Shown: positions 8,713-18,146, numbered from the stretch's first letter. The stretch is DNA of 64,000 nucleotides from Pseudomonas sp. R37(2017) (GCF_002113375.1 NZ_NEHO01000012.1:118363-182362), one strand, 5' to 3'. Numbers and translations: made by a program. The notes: generated by a model not told the origin, from the letters alone.

Positions 8713-9428
8713 GGCTGCGGCTCCTCACCGGTGGCGAATTTGTAGCCGCGACCCCAGACCGTGAGGATGCGCACCGGTTGCGCCGGGTCGGTCTCGATCT
8801 TGGCGCGCAGGCGGTTGATGTGGGTGTTGACCGTGTGTTCGTAACCTTCGTGGCTGTAGCCCCATACGGCGTTGAGCAGGTCCATGCGCGAAAACACCTT
8901 GCCGGGCTGGCGGGCGAAGAAGTACAGCAAGTCGAACTCCCGGGGCGTGAGGTCCAGGCGTCGTCCATCGAGAGTCACTTCGCGGGTGATCGGGTCGATG
9001 GCCAGGCCGTCCATGAGCAGGCTGCCGGCGTCCATCTTCAGGTTGCGCGCCATGGCATCGACACGGCGCAGCAGGGCCTTGACCCTGGCCACCAGTTCAA
9101 GCATGGAAAAGGGCTTGGCCAGGTAGTCGTCGGCACCCAGTTCGAGGCCGAGAATCCGGTGCACTTCGCTGGAGCGCGCGCTGGTGATGATGATCGGCGT
9201 GTAGCGCGCCATGGCGCGGGCGCGGCGGCAGATTTCCAGGCCGTCGACGCCGGGCAGCATCAGGTCGAGAACCAGCGCATCCCAGTTGCCTTGCTGCAGC
9301 AGGCGCATGCCTTCGTCGCCATCGGCGCTGTGCACCACCTCGAATTGCTCATCGCGAAGATGCAGGCAGATCAGGTCGGCGATGTGCATATCGTCCTCGA
9401 CCACGAGGACGCGTTTGGTCTGTTCCAT
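8709..9428 (-). CDS. OmpR/PhoB-family response regulator
   Basis: A 239-residue regulator. The receiver domain has acidic pocket Glu11/Asp12, phospho-acceptor Asp55 (LVLDLMLPGVDG) and Lys in YLAKPFSM. The C-terminal winged helix has LTPREFDLLYFFA and NTHINRLRAKIE. The ATG at 9428 is chosen because the receiver starts directly after it (MEQTKRVLVVEDD) and AAGGA lies about 10 bases upstream. Longer in-frame extensions run into a REPIN and are not coding. It forms an operon with the kinase at 7207-8712. Confidence 0.93.
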   Translation of the reverse strand: MEQTKRVLVVEDDMHIADLICLHLRDEQFEVVHSADGDEGMRLLQQGNWDALVLDLMLPGVDGLEICRRARAMARYTPIIITSARSSEVHRILGLELGADDYLAKPFSMLELVARVKALLRRVDAMARNLKMDAGSLLMDGLAIDPITREVTLDGRRLDLTPREFDLLYFFARQPGKVFSRMDLLNAVWGYSHEGYEHTVNTHINRLRAKIETDPAQPVRILTVWGRGYKFATGEEPQP

Positions 9429-9468
9429 CCAGGTCAATCCTTCGGCGTAATGTGCATGTTGCCACTCC

Positions 9469-9594
9469 TGTAGGAGCGGGCGCCCGCTTGCGGCATGCTC
9501 GCGATGGAGGCCAACGATGACGCGGGATACCTGACACCCCATGGCGCTCTCAGGTTCTTCGCGAGCATGCCGCAAGCGGGCGCCCGCTCCTACA
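9469..9594. repeat. REPIN, GGGCGCCCGCTTGCGGCATG variant
   Basis: Inverted arms TGTAGGAGCGGGCGCCCGCT and its complement flank about 50 bases. The REP head is of a different subtype from the main GAGCCTGCTC class: the arm carries GGGCGCCCGCTTGCGGCATGC. It lies just upstream of the response regulator start. Confidence 0.85.
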
Positions 9595-9596
9595 GT

Positions 9597-9641
9597 AGTT
9601 CGAGCAGTTCGAGCAGTTCGGGCCGTTCGGGCCGTTCAGGC
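9597..9641. repeat. Five tandem copies of a 9-bp unit
   Basis: Consecutive nonamers AGTTCGAGC, AGTTCGAGC, AGTTCGGGC, CGTTCGGGC, CGTTCAGGC, directly abutting the REPIN. They lie between the response regulator and msrB promoters, about 130 bases before the msrB start. Copy number could vary by slippage. Confidence 0.85.
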
Positions 9642-9769
9642 AAATGCATTGTGCGGTTTTTTCGGCGCTTGAGTTATCACGAATTGTTTAACTTCCCGTG
9701 AGGATTTGGCGATCACCCAAAGCCTAGGCTGTGTTCCATGAAACACCCCTGGATTTTTGGGAGGCGAGC

Positions 9770-10288
9770 ATGTTTTCACGACGGCAATTTCTTCTAACGA
9801 GCGGCGGGCTGGGGATGACCGCCCTGGCGATCGGCCTGTTGCCGAAGTTTTCCACAGGCTCGGCCTTGATCAGTGAGGCCAGCGCGGCGGAGGTATTCGA
9901 AGTGACCCACAGCGACAGCGAATGGCACGCGATCCTGAGCGACGAGCAATACGACATCCTTCGCCAAGAGGGCACCGAACGGGCCTACAGCAGTCCGTTG
10001 AACAACGAGCACCGCGAGGGCACTTTCGCTTGCGCCGGTTGCAACCTGCCGTTGTTTTCCTCGGCGACCAAGTTCGACAGCCGCACCGGCTGGCCGAGTT
10101 TCTGGGCGCCACTGGACAAGGCCGTGGCGACCCGTCAGGACCGTACGTTCGGCATGGTCCGTGAAGAGGTTCACTGTCGGCGCTGCGGCGGGCATCTGGG
10201 GCATGTCTTTGACGACGGCCCGAAACCCACCGGTCTGCGCTACTGCATGAACGGCCTGGCGATGAAGTTCGTGCCGACGACGGTGTGA
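9770..10288 (+). CDS. msrB: Exported peptide-methionine (R)-S-oxide reductase MsrB
   Basis: A 172-residue protein with a Tat-type N-terminus (SRRQFLLTSGG) and hydrophobic stretch, then the MsrB domain. Zinc cysteines are present in CAGC and CRRC, with conserved FDSRTGWPSFW and the catalytic Cys in GLRYCMNGLAMKF. The enzyme reduces methionine-R-sulfoxide in proteins; the signal places it in the periplasm. ATG 9770 is chosen over an upstream ATG at 9738 because GGGAGG at 9759-9764 precedes it and it begins the Tat motif. msrA follows, 55 bases downstream. Confidence 0.92.
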   Translation: MFSRRQFLLTSGGLGMTALAIGLLPKFSTGSALISEASAAEVFEVTHSDSEWHAILSDEQYDILRQEGTERAYSSPLNNEHREGTFACAGCNLPLFSSATKFDSRTGWPSFWAPLDKAVATRQDRTFGMVREEVHCRRCGGHLGHVFDDGPKPTGLRYCMNGLAMKFVPTTV

Positions 10289-10343
10289 ATCCGTTCCACT
10301 CACTTTTTGCTGATATCTGTTCAACGCATCTGGAGCTCGCCCC

Positions 10344-11051
10344 ATGAAAGCCCTCTTTACCTGGCGCCGTACCCTGTTGGGTTTGGCGGCTGCCGGCATC
10401 GTCAGTCAATGCTCGGCCTTCTCCTTCGGCGGCGCCGAAGAGGCGGTGATCATTCCACCGCCGACCCTCGACGAAACCACCCAGTCCCGCAGCGAAACCG
10501 CCGTATTCGCCGGCGGCTGCTTCTGGGGTGTCCAGGGGGTGTTCCAGCATGTCAAAGGGGTGAAGAATGCCGTCTCCGGCTACGCGGGCGGTGCGGCCAA
10601 TACCGCGCAGTACGAGCGGGTCAGCGACGGCAATACCGGCCATGCGGAATCGGTGGAAGTGACCTTCGATCCGAGCCAGGTCAGTTACGGCACCTTGCTG
10701 CAGATTTACTTTTCAGTGGCGCACAACCCGACCGAACTCAATCGCCAGGGACCGGACAGTGGTACCCAGTATCGCTCGGCGATCTTCACCAAAAACACCG
10801 AGCAGCAGCGGGTCGCACAGGCCTACATCGCCCAGCTCGACGCCGCCCGTGCCTTCGACAAACCGATCGTGACCAAACTCGAAACCTTCAACGGTTTCTA
10901 CCCGGCGGAGGAGGAGCATCAGGACTTCCTGACCGAGCATCCGACCTATCCGTACATCGTGATCAACGACCTGCCGAAAGTGGCGCAATTGAAACAACTG
11001 TACCCGGATCGTTATCAGGAACAGCCGGTGCTGGTGAAGTCGGGGCGGTGA
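10344..11051 (+). CDS. msrA: Exported peptide-methionine (S)-S-oxide reductase MsrA
   Basis: A 235-residue protein with an N-terminal membrane or secretion segment (residues ~8-22) and the MsrA active site GGCFWGVQG, catalytic Cys59. It also has GHAESVEVTFDP, NPTELNRQGPD and GTQYRSAIF, all family landmarks. It repairs methionine-S-sulfoxide, complementing MsrB. A cysteine at 23 follows the hydrophobic segment, but the preceding residues (VSQ) do not make a good lipobox. Together with msrB it forms a periplasmic methionine-repair pair. Confidence 0.92.
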   Translation: MKALFTWRRTLLGLAAAGIVSQCSAFSFGGAEEAVIIPPPTLDETTQSRSETAVFAGGCFWGVQGVFQHVKGVKNAVSGYAGGAANTAQYERVSDGNTGHAESVEVTFDPSQVSYGTLLQIYFSVAHNPTELNRQGPDSGTQYRSAIFTKNTEQQRVAQAYIAQLDAARAFDKPIVTKLETFNGFYPAEEEHQDFLTEHPTYPYIVINDLPKVAQLKQLYPDRYQEQPVLVKSGR

Positions 11052-11086
11052 GTGAATGGAGGATGGACGACTCTGCCACTGACTCG

Positions 11087-12004
11087 TCAGCCAGCGGATT
11101 CGTGCTTGCCCCACCGCTGTACGGCGAATTCGACGAAACGGCGCAATTTCGGCAAACGGTGGCGATCCTGGGCGTAGACCAGATGCATCGGCCGACTGGG
11201 CGGGCAGTAATCGGGCATCAAGGCCAGCAGCTTGCCGTCCTTGAGGTCCTGCTCGACCAAGGCGTCGGGCATCATCACGATGCCCATGCCGGTTCGCGCC
11301 GCTTGATGCAGCCCGGCCGAACTGTTGATCAGCATCGGCCCGCTGACCCCCACGCTGACTTCGCCATCGGGACCGGCCAGGCGCCATTCCTTCTGCACCG
11401 ATTGCCAGTCATCCCCGGCCGGATAGGCAAAGGACAGACAGTCGTGCTGGCGCAGATCCTCAGGCGTCTGCGGCGTGCCCCGGCGTGCCAGATACTGCGG
11501 TGATGCGCACATGGTCAGGGTGTAGTCGATCAAGGGGCGGGCGATCAGATTGGAGGGCTCCAGTGCGCCGAGGCGAAACGCCACATCCAGACCGTTTTCC
11601 AGCAGGTCAGGACGCCGGTTGGTCAGCACCACGTCGAGTTTCACCCGCGGGTTCTGCAGGCTGAACTCACTCAGTGCCGGTGCCAGGCGCTCGGTGCCGA
11701 AGGTCAAGGGGGCGGTGATGCGCAAGATACCGCTGGGTTCGTCCAGAGCCTGCTCGGCCAGCCGCTCGGAATCGGCCACCAACCCCAGGACTTCCAGGCA
11801 GCGCTGGTAGTACGCCGCACCGAACTCGGTCAGTCGCTGGCGTCGCGTCGTGCGATTGAGCAGGCGTACACCCAGCCGTTGTTCCAGGGCCTTGAGGTGG
11901 TTGCCGACCATGGTCGTGGACATTTCACACTGCAAGGCGGCGGCGGTCATGCTGCCGGTCTCCACCACTTTCACGTAGACGGTCATTGCCTGGAATAGAT
12001 CCAT
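11087..12004 (-). CDS. LysR-family transcriptional regulator
   Basis: A 305-residue LTTR: N-terminal winged HTH (YVKVVETGSMTAAALQCEMSTTM, then LGVRLLNRTTRRQRLTE) and a periplasmic-binding-like effector domain from about residue 90. ATG 12004 is favoured over a TTG at 12010 because GAG sits 8 bases before it. It is divergent from the aminotransferase gene at 12107, so that gene is its most likely target. It is convergent with msrA. Confidence 0.92.
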   Translation of the reverse strand: MDLFQAMTVYVKVVETGSMTAAALQCEMSTTMVGNHLKALEQRLGVRLLNRTTRRQRLTEFGAAYYQRCLEVLGLVADSERLAEQALDEPSGILRITAPLTFGTERLAPALSEFSLQNPRVKLDVVLTNRRPDLLENGLDVAFRLGALEPSNLIARPLIDYTLTMCASPQYLARRGTPQTPEDLRQHDCLSFAYPAGDDWQSVQKEWRLAGPDGEVSVGVSGPMLINSSAGLHQAARTGMGIVMMPDALVEQDLKDGKLLALMPDYCPPSRPMHLVYAQDRHRLPKLRRFVEFAVQRWGKHESAG

Positions 12005-12106
12005 TATCAAGCTCGGCTTTTAAATGATTGAAGTTTTACGGTGTTTATCCAGCTCCGGTGGCTAACCATACTGCAAAAACACCGACCCTTGCTGGAGCTT
12101 GATGTC

Positions 12107-13282
12107 ATGACCGCCGCCTGCCTGATGAGCACTTACCAACCCCTGGCCTTGAGTTTCAACAAGGGCCTGGGCACTCGCCTGTGGGATCAGGCCGGGCGCG
12201 AATACCTGGATGCGGTCGCGGGTGTGGCGGTGACCAACGTCGGCCACTCCCACCCGAAAATCGTTGCCGCGATCACTGAGCAGGCCGGGTTGCTGCTGCA
12301 TACGTCGAACCTCTACAGCATCGACTGGCAGCAACGGCTGGCGCAGAAACTGACCCGGCTGGCGGGCATGGACCGGGCGTTTTTCAACAACTCCGGGGCC
12401 GAAGCCAACGAAACCGCACTGAAAATCGCCCGGTTGCATGGCTGGCACAAAGGCATCGAGCAGCCGCTGGTGGTGGTCATGGAAAACGCGTTCCATGGCC
12501 GCACCCTCGGCACGTTGTCGGCCAGCGATGGCCCGGCGGTGCGCCTGGGGTTCAACAAGCTGCCGGGGGACTTCGTCAAAGTGCCGTTCGGCGACCTCGA
12601 CGCGCTGGACCAGGTGCAGCACGCCCACGGTTCGCGGATCGTGGCGATCCTGATGGAGCCGATCCAGGGCGAAAGCGGCGTGCAACTGGCACCGCCGGGC
12701 TATCTCAAGGCCGTGCGCGAACTGTGCAACCGGCGCTCGTGGCTATTGATGCTCGATGAAATCCAGACCGGCATCGGCCGTACCGGCCAGTGGTTCGCGT
12801 TCCAGCACGAAGGCATCGTCCCGGACGTCATGACCCTGGCCAAAGGCCTGGGCAACGGTGTGCCCATCGGCGCTTGCCTGGCCCGTGGCAGGGCGGCGGA
12901 ACTGTTCACGCCTGGCAGCCACGGCAGCACCTTCGGTGGCAATCCATTGGCCTGCCGGGTCGGTTGCACCGTGCTGGACATCATCGAAGAACAAGGGCTA
13001 CTGGAAAACGCCCGGCTTCAGGGAGAGCGCTTGCTCGAAAGATTGCGCGCAGAACTGGCGGGTAATCCGAATGTCATGGCGATCCGTGGTCAGGGGCTGA
13101 TGATCGGCATCGAACTCAAGCAATCGATCCGCGACCTGAGCCTGATCGCCGCGCGGGATCATGGCTTGCTGATCAACGTCACGCGGGGCAAAACCATTCG
13201 CCTGCTGCCGCCGTTGACCCTTGATGAGCGGGAGGTGGAGATGATTGTCAGAGGGGTGAGCAGCGTTGTGAAAGAGGCTTGA
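12107..13282 (+). CDS. Acetylornithine aminotransferase-like class III aminotransferase
   Basis: A 391-residue fold-type-I PLP enzyme of the ArgD/AstC/RocD group. It has FFNNSGAEANETALKIAR, FHGRTLGTLS, the cofactor aspartate in LMLDEIQTGIGRTG, Lys246 in TLAKGLGNGVPIG, and HGSTFGGNPLAC. It moves an omega-amino group to 2-oxoglutarate; the exact donor (acetylornithine, ornithine or another) cannot be told. GGAG lies about 9 bases before ATG 12107; a longer frame back to 12041 lacks conserved sequence. It is probably regulated by the divergent LysR protein and is likely a paralogue of the biosynthetic argD. Confidence 0.85.
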   Translation: MTAACLMSTYQPLALSFNKGLGTRLWDQAGREYLDAVAGVAVTNVGHSHPKIVAAITEQAGLLLHTSNLYSIDWQQRLAQKLTRLAGMDRAFFNNSGAEANETALKIARLHGWHKGIEQPLVVVMENAFHGRTLGTLSASDGPAVRLGFNKLPGDFVKVPFGDLDALDQVQHAHGSRIVAILMEPIQGESGVQLAPPGYLKAVRELCNRRSWLLMLDEIQTGIGRTGQWFAFQHEGIVPDVMTLAKGLGNGVPIGACLARGRAAELFTPGSHGSTFGGNPLACRVGCTVLDIIEEQGLLENARLQGERLLERLRAELAGNPNVMAIRGQGLMIGIELKQSIRDLSLIAARDHGLLINVTRGKTIRLLPPLTLDEREVEMIVRGVSSVVKEA

Positions 13283-13308
13283 AATACGCTCCTTGGGCAG
13301 CGCAAAAC

Positions 13309-13415
13309 CTGTGGGAGCGAGCTTGCTCGCGATAGGGGCGGGTCAGGCAACAGCAATGGTGAATGTTCCGACGTCATCGTCGGAACGCCGCCCGGAGCAA
13401 GCTCGCTCCCACAGG
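13309..13415. repeat. REPIN
   Basis: Arms CCTGTGGGAGCGAGCTTGCT and GCAAGCTCGCTCCCACAGG in inverted orientation, separated by a spacer that itself contains TTCCGACGTCATCGTCGGAA, a perfect inner hairpin. It lies between convergent genes. Confidence 0.9.
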
Positions 13416-13423
13416 TTTGCGTC

Positions 13424-13924
13424 TTAACTGATCAGTATCACTCCGACTTGCGAGGCGAAGTCGGTGATTTCTTTCTGATCCATCAGTTGAATCCTGGATC
13501 CGGCAAACTCTTCGAACAACCGCTGATGCGCAGTAAACCCACTTGAGTCATTACGCTTACGATAGCTGCCCGCCCACTCAAGCAATGCCACCAACCGTTC
13601 ATTATCCTGTTTTTCCCGCTGGCGAATGTTGGCGACGCAATCAACGTCATCAATACACAACCAGATCAACGCCGTGGCGCGGTGGAGGATTTCACTGATG
13701 ATCCAGCCATACACACCTTCGATCACCCAGCGCTCCTGCTCGGCCGCGATCCGCGCCAGGGCCAGTGCTTCAGCGCGGGGGCGGGCGATGCTGTGTTTGT
13801 CGGACAGCCAGTGAATCCGGTCGAGATCGGTCCAGGGCACACGCAGTTGCTCGGCGAGTCGTTGCGCCATCCAGCTCTTGCCGGAGCCGGAGTTGCCGAT
13901 GATCAGGGTTCTGGTGAGGTCCAT
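13424..13924 (-). CDS. P-loop ATPase/adenylate kinase-like protein
   Basis: A 166-residue protein with Walker A GNSGSGKS near residues 10-17, then PWTDLDRIHWLSDK and WVIEGVYGWI. This arrangement is seen in small 'adenylate kinase/topology modulation' (FlaR-like) P-loop proteins. No second domain. The start is ambiguous between ATG 13924 and GTG 13933, and no strong ribosome binding site settles it. The physiological substrate is unknown. Confidence 0.75.
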   Translation of the reverse strand: MDLTRTLIIGNSGSGKSWMAQRLAEQLRVPWTDLDRIHWLSDKHSIARPRAEALALARIAAEQERWVIEGVYGWIISEILHRATALIWLCIDDVDCVANIRQREKQDNERLVALLEWAGSYRKRNDSSGFTAHQRLFEEFAGSRIQLMDQKEITDFASQVGVILIS

Positions 13925-13996
13925 GGGCGACACCGTTTAAATGTGGGTGCAACTGTCTGCAAGCTGACCTGATATTACCGCTGCACCTGATCCAAT

Positions 13997-14116
13997 TGTG
14001 GGAGCTGCGGTGCGGCGATCCGACTTGCTCGCGAAGGCGGCCTGCTAGGCGAAATCAATGCTGAATGTGCCGGCCTCTTCGCGAGCAAGTCGGATCGCCG
14101 CACCGCAGCTCCCACA
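13997..14116. repeat. Long-arm REPIN variant
   Basis: TGTGGGAGCTGCGGTGCGGC at the left is matched by its complement at the right. The paired arms extend 33 bases or more through GATCCGACTTGCTCGCGA. It is longer and of a different subtype (AGCTGCGGTGCGGCGATCC) from the common REPs here. Confidence 0.88.
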
Positions 14117-14141
14117 AGTTTTTTGTGGTGTCTTCTCTACC

Positions 14142-16058
14142 TCAATCATCGTCTTGCGGCGCAACCATCCGGGTCTTCGGTGAACCGTTCGAGTTGTGCT
14201 GATAGATGGTCTGCGGCTGCCCCAGGTCATTGAAGAACACCTGGCCGATCCCCGCCGAATTCCACAACCGCTCACCGGCTTCGGCGTGTTCGGGAATGTG
14301 CGGCACGATGCGCATGCGGCGCCGTTTGGTCAGCCAGTTCAGCGGCGAGCGTGGTGAGTACAGCCAGCGGTTGAGGCGGTCGAACCATTCGAGCAGGGTG
14401 GCCGGGAATTCGTTCTTGATGCCGCTGCTGGTGATCTGCCAGATGCGTGGCCCGGCCTTGCGATGGCGGATCAGCACTTCATAGACGAAGGAGTAGTGCA
14501 CATCGCCCGACAGCACCACGTAGTTACCCGGTGTGCGCGAGTGACGGAAGATGTTCAGGATCACCTGGGCCGCACCGCGATGGGCCATCCAGTTCTCCGC
14601 GTCCACCAGTAGTGGATAACCGCACCAGCTGAACACCCGTTGCACGGTTTCAATCAGCTTGACGCCGAAGATCGGCGCTGGCGAAACGATGATCGCGCTG
14701 GGGTGGTCCAGCAGTTCCTGCTGCAGTTCGCTGAGGGCTTCCCAGTCGAGCAGGCCGGAAGGCTGCTTGAGGTTCATTTCGCTGCGCCAGCGCCGGGTGC
14801 GAGTGTCGATCACCACGATAGCGGGGGTGGTGGGCAGCACGTAGTGCCAGTGCTGAAACTTCAGCAGATCGTCGATCAGATCATCCTGAACCGTACTGTC
14901 GAGGTGACGCTCGTGTGTGCTGGCGCTCAATGCCCTGGCCTTTTCCAGCACGGCAGTGAACGCATCCGGATTGTTGCCCCAGCCCTGGCACAGCATGTAC
15001 GCCAGCAGCGCGTTGCCGATGATGCGCCGCGAGAACGGGTGGCCGTAGGCCGTTTCCTCCCATTGCGCGCTAAGGTTCCAGTCATCGGTGATGTCATGGT
15101 CGTCGAACATCATCAGCGTCGGCAGATGCGCCAGGGCTCGTGCGACGTTGCCCAGGCCTGCCTTGAAGGCATCGATGCGCGTCTGTTCAAGGGCGTATCG
15201 CTGCAGCCTTTGCAGCGTCAGTGTGGGGGGCTGGGGCGCGATCAAAGTCCAGGGCGTCGGCGACCAGACCAGCAAATACATGGCCATGACTTCGGCGAAG
15301 GTCACCAGATGGTTGTCGGCACTGCTGCTGGTGAAAATCGGCTTGCGCGCGCCACCGAAAAACCGCTCGCGCAGGGTGTCATTGCTTTGCAGCGCCGGCA
15401 GCAGATCGGCACGGTGGTAGTAACTGGCCGGGTGCTCGTAGAGCCTGGCGCTGTCGCTGACCACGGCCCCTTCGAGATGCTCCCCGAACAGGCCCAACCG
15501 CTCGATCAAGGCGTGAATCGCCCGCAACATCGGCCCCGCGACATCGTCGGCGTAGACCTGGTCGCCGGTCATCATCAGCAGTGCCGGGCGGTCCTTGGCG
15601 GTGTGTTCCTGCGCCAGCAACCGGTCGACACAGAGCAAGCCGTCCGTCGCCGGGTAATGAGGCTTGCGGCAGGAGCCGTGGAGCAACTGATCGACCCGAG
15701 CGCGCAGCACGAAATTCGGGCAACGGGCCGCGCCGTATAGCAGGTGCGGTGCCCAATCCGCGATGCCTGCCCCTTCAATCAGCACGTCGTATTCGATCGA
15801 TTCATCGCAGGGCAGAGGGCCGTCCAGTTGCACATCGATCAAGTGCACATAGGCATGAGCCCCCACGGCAATCACCGTGCATTGCCCGGCATCGAGACGG
15901 ATATCGCCGACGCCCTGCAAGCGCAGGGTCAGCGCCAGCGCCCGGGAACCCACCAGCCACAGCACCAGCCGCGTGGGCTCCAGGCGCCGCAGCAGCGGGC
16001 CCGCCAGGACTGGCGGCAGGGCTGGGCGATCGTCGGGCAATGGCAGTGTTTCGGACAT
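14142..16058 (-). CDS. PhoD-like metallophosphatase family protein
   Basis: A 638-residue protein with the PhoD-like metal motifs: TGDQVYADD (about residue 170), MFDDHDITDDWN (about 315) and SGDVHYS (about 510). No Tat or Sec signal is evident, unlike secreted PhoD, so it is probably cytosolic. Length fits the large 'alkaline phosphatase family' proteins of Pseudomonas rather than classical PhoD. Probable Ca/Fe-dependent phosphodiesterase or phosphomonoesterase; substrate unknown. A 245-base gap separates it from the divergent quinone oxidoreductase. Confidence 0.8.
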   Translation of the reverse strand: MSETLPLPDDRPALPPVLAGPLLRRLEPTRLVLWLVGSRALALTLRLQGVGDIRLDAGQCTVIAVGAHAYVHLIDVQLDGPLPCDESIEYDVLIEGAGIADWAPHLLYGAARCPNFVLRARVDQLLHGSCRKPHYPATDGLLCVDRLLAQEHTAKDRPALLMMTGDQVYADDVAGPMLRAIHALIERLGLFGEHLEGAVVSDSARLYEHPASYYHRADLLPALQSNDTLRERFFGGARKPIFTSSSADNHLVTFAEVMAMYLLVWSPTPWTLIAPQPPTLTLQRLQRYALEQTRIDAFKAGLGNVARALAHLPTLMMFDDHDITDDWNLSAQWEETAYGHPFSRRIIGNALLAYMLCQGWGNNPDAFTAVLEKARALSASTHERHLDSTVQDDLIDDLLKFQHWHYVLPTTPAIVVIDTRTRRWRSEMNLKQPSGLLDWEALSELQQELLDHPSAIIVSPAPIFGVKLIETVQRVFSWCGYPLLVDAENWMAHRGAAQVILNIFRHSRTPGNYVVLSGDVHYSFVYEVLIRHRKAGPRIWQITSSGIKNEFPATLLEWFDRLNRWLYSPRSPLNWLTKRRRMRIVPHIPEHAEAGERLWNSAGIGQVFFNDLGQPQTIYQHNSNGSPKTRMVAPQDDD

Positions 16059-16303
16059 CCGGGGTCAAGGCTCCTGGGGCATCGAGGCGAGCGATGATAG
16101 CGCAGGTGGCGACGGGACAGGTTAGTGGCCAGTGTGGCGGATTCGTGCACTCAAATTAACCGTACGGAGCACCAGACTGCGCTTGTCACCAAATGAAAAG
16201 CCATTGTCGTCTGATGAGAAGCGTCCCGACAGGCCTCGTCCTACAGTCCAATCAGCGCAATTCGATGCAACACGCCCACATTGCAGATTGGAGAATAAGA
16301 AAA

Positions 16304-17284
16304 ATGGCCAAAGCCGTACGCTTTTACGAAACCGGTGGTCCCGAAGTTCTACGTTATGAGGACGTCGAAGTCGGCGAGCCCGGTCCCGGCCAGGTTCGGC
16401 TTCGTCATGTGGCAGTCGGCCTGAACTATGCCGACACCTATTTCCGCAACGGTACCTATCCGATCCCGCTGCCTAACGGCATGGGCGTCGAAGCCTCTGG
16501 TGTCGTCCAGGCCGTTGGTGAGGGAGTTACCAACGTCGAAGTTGGTGATCGTGTCACCTACACCGGTTTTCTCAACACCCTCGGCGCCTACAGCACCGAG
16601 CGCCTGATCCCGGCCGCGCCGCTGATCAAACTGCCGGAAACCATCAGCTTCGAGACCGCTGCCGCGATGACCATGCGCGGTTTGACGTCCTCGTACCTGA
16701 TGCGCCGTATCTACGACTTCAAGGCTGGCGACAGCATCCTGTTGCACGCCGCCGCTGGCGGTGTCGGCCTGATCGTTTCGCAGTGGGCCAAGTTGCTGGG
16801 TTTGAACGTGATCGGCACGGTTTCGACCGAGCAAAAGGCGGAAATCGCCCGGGCTCACGGTTGCGCCCATACGATCAATTACAGCCATGAAGACGTCGCC
16901 GCTCGCGTTCGCGAACTGACCGACGGTGTCGGCGTCAACGTGGTGTTCGACAGCGTTGGAAAGAACACTTTCATGGGTTCGCTGGATTCGTTGAAGCCCC
17001 GTGGCCTGATGGTCTGCGTGGGCACCGCGTCCGGCCCGATCCCGGCTTTCGATCCGGTGATGCTGGCGATGAAAGGCTCGCTGTTCCTGACCCGTCCGGC
17101 CCTGGCCAACTACATCAGCGACCCGGCGGAAAAAGCCGACCTGGCCGGCGAGCTGTTCGACCACGTCGGCAGCGGCCGGATCAAGATCGAGATCAACCAG
17201 CACTACGCCTTGCAGGACGCGGTGCAGGCTCATCGCGACCTTGAGTCACGCAAGACCACGGGCTCGTCGATTTTCGTCATTTAA
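16304..17284 (+). CDS. Quinone oxidoreductase (zeta-crystallin-like MDR family)
   Basis: A 326-residue medium-chain reductase with GroES-like N-terminus (VGLNYADTYFRNG) and NADPH-binding fold (LLHAAAGGVGLIVSQWAK). It also has GVNVVFDSVGKNTF and the family's RPALANYI. No structural zinc cysteines, as expected for QOR enzymes. Start at 16304 follows GGAG at 16290-16293. Its stop is 14 bases before the TauD-type gene, so it heads the operon through 22696. Confidence 0.9.
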   Translation: MAKAVRFYETGGPEVLRYEDVEVGEPGPGQVRLRHVAVGLNYADTYFRNGTYPIPLPNGMGVEASGVVQAVGEGVTNVEVGDRVTYTGFLNTLGAYSTERLIPAAPLIKLPETISFETAAAMTMRGLTSSYLMRRIYDFKAGDSILLHAAAGGVGLIVSQWAKLLGLNVIGTVSTEQKAEIARAHGCAHTINYSHEDVAARVRELTDGVGVNVVFDSVGKNTFMGSLDSLKPRGLMVCVGTASGPIPAFDPVMLAMKGSLFLTRPALANYISDPAEKADLAGELFDHVGSGRIKIEINQHYALQDAVQAHRDLESRKTTGSSIFVI

Positions 17285-17297
17285 GGAGCGACCAGCC

Positions 17298-18146
17298 ATG
17301 AAAGTCGAACAATTGACCTGCAACATTGGCGCCGAGCTGATCGGCGTCAACCTGGCCGACGCCGTGCATGACGATGGCCTGTTTGCCGAAATTCGTGCCC
17401 AGTTGCTCAAGCACCGCGTGGTGTTCCTGCGTGACCAGGACATCACCCGCGCCGAGCACGTGGCCTTCGCCCGTCGCTTCGGCGAGCTGGAAGATCACCC
17501 GGTGGCCGGCAGTGATCCGGATCATCCAGGCCTGGTGCGGATCTACAAGAACCCGGAGCAGCCAGTGGATCGCTACGAAAACGCCTGGCACACCGACGCC
17601 ACCTGGCGCGAGGCACCACCGATGGGCTGCGTGCTGCGTTGCGTGGAATGCCCGCCGGTGGGCGGCGACACCATGTGGGCCAACATGGTCGCGGCCTACG
17701 AGAACCTGCCGGAAGACGTGAAGGTGAAGATCGCCGACCTGCGCGCGCGCCACAGTATCGAAGCGAGCTTTGGCGCGGCCATGCCGATCGAAAAACGCCT
17801 GGCGCTCAAGGCGATGTACCCGGATGCCGAACACCCAGTGGTGCGCACTCACCCGGAAACCGGCGAGAAGGTGCTGTTCGTCAACGCCTTCACCACCCAC
17901 TTCAGCAACTACCACACCCCGGAGCGGGTGCGTTTCGGCCAGGACGCCAATCCCGGTGCGAGCGAGTTGCTGCGCTACCTGGTCAGCCAGGTGTACATCC
18001 CCGAGTACCAGGTACGTTGGCGCTGGAAGCCCAACAGCATCGCCATTTGGGACAACCGCAGTACCCAGCATTACGCCGTCATGGACTACCCGCCGTGCCA
18101 TCGCAAGATGGAGCGCGCCGGGATCATCGGCGACAAGACGTTCTGA
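17298..18146 (+). CDS. TauD/TfdA-family Fe(II)/2-oxoglutarate dioxygenase
   Basis: A 282-residue dioxygenase with metal ligands His98-x-Asp100 (NAWHTDATW) and His258 (RSTQHYAVMDY), plus the late Arg in RKMERAGI for 2-oxoglutarate. AAGGAG at 17283-17288 sets the start. The family hydroxylates carbon next to sulfonate, ether, phosphonate or amine groups, often causing bond cleavage. Here it precedes a beta-keto acid cleavage enzyme, suggesting it prepares a carboxylate for that step; substrate unknown. Confidence 0.9.
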   Translation: MKVEQLTCNIGAELIGVNLADAVHDDGLFAEIRAQLLKHRVVFLRDQDITRAEHVAFARRFGELEDHPVAGSDPDHPGLVRIYKNPEQPVDRYENAWHTDATWREAPPMGCVLRCVECPPVGGDTMWANMVAAYENLPEDVKVKIADLRARHSIEASFGAAMPIEKRLALKAMYPDAEHPVVRTHPETGEKVLFVNAFTTHFSNYHTPERVRFGQDANPGASELLRYLVSQVYIPEYQVRWRWKPNSIAIWDNRSTQHYAVMDYPPCHRKMERAGIIGDKTF

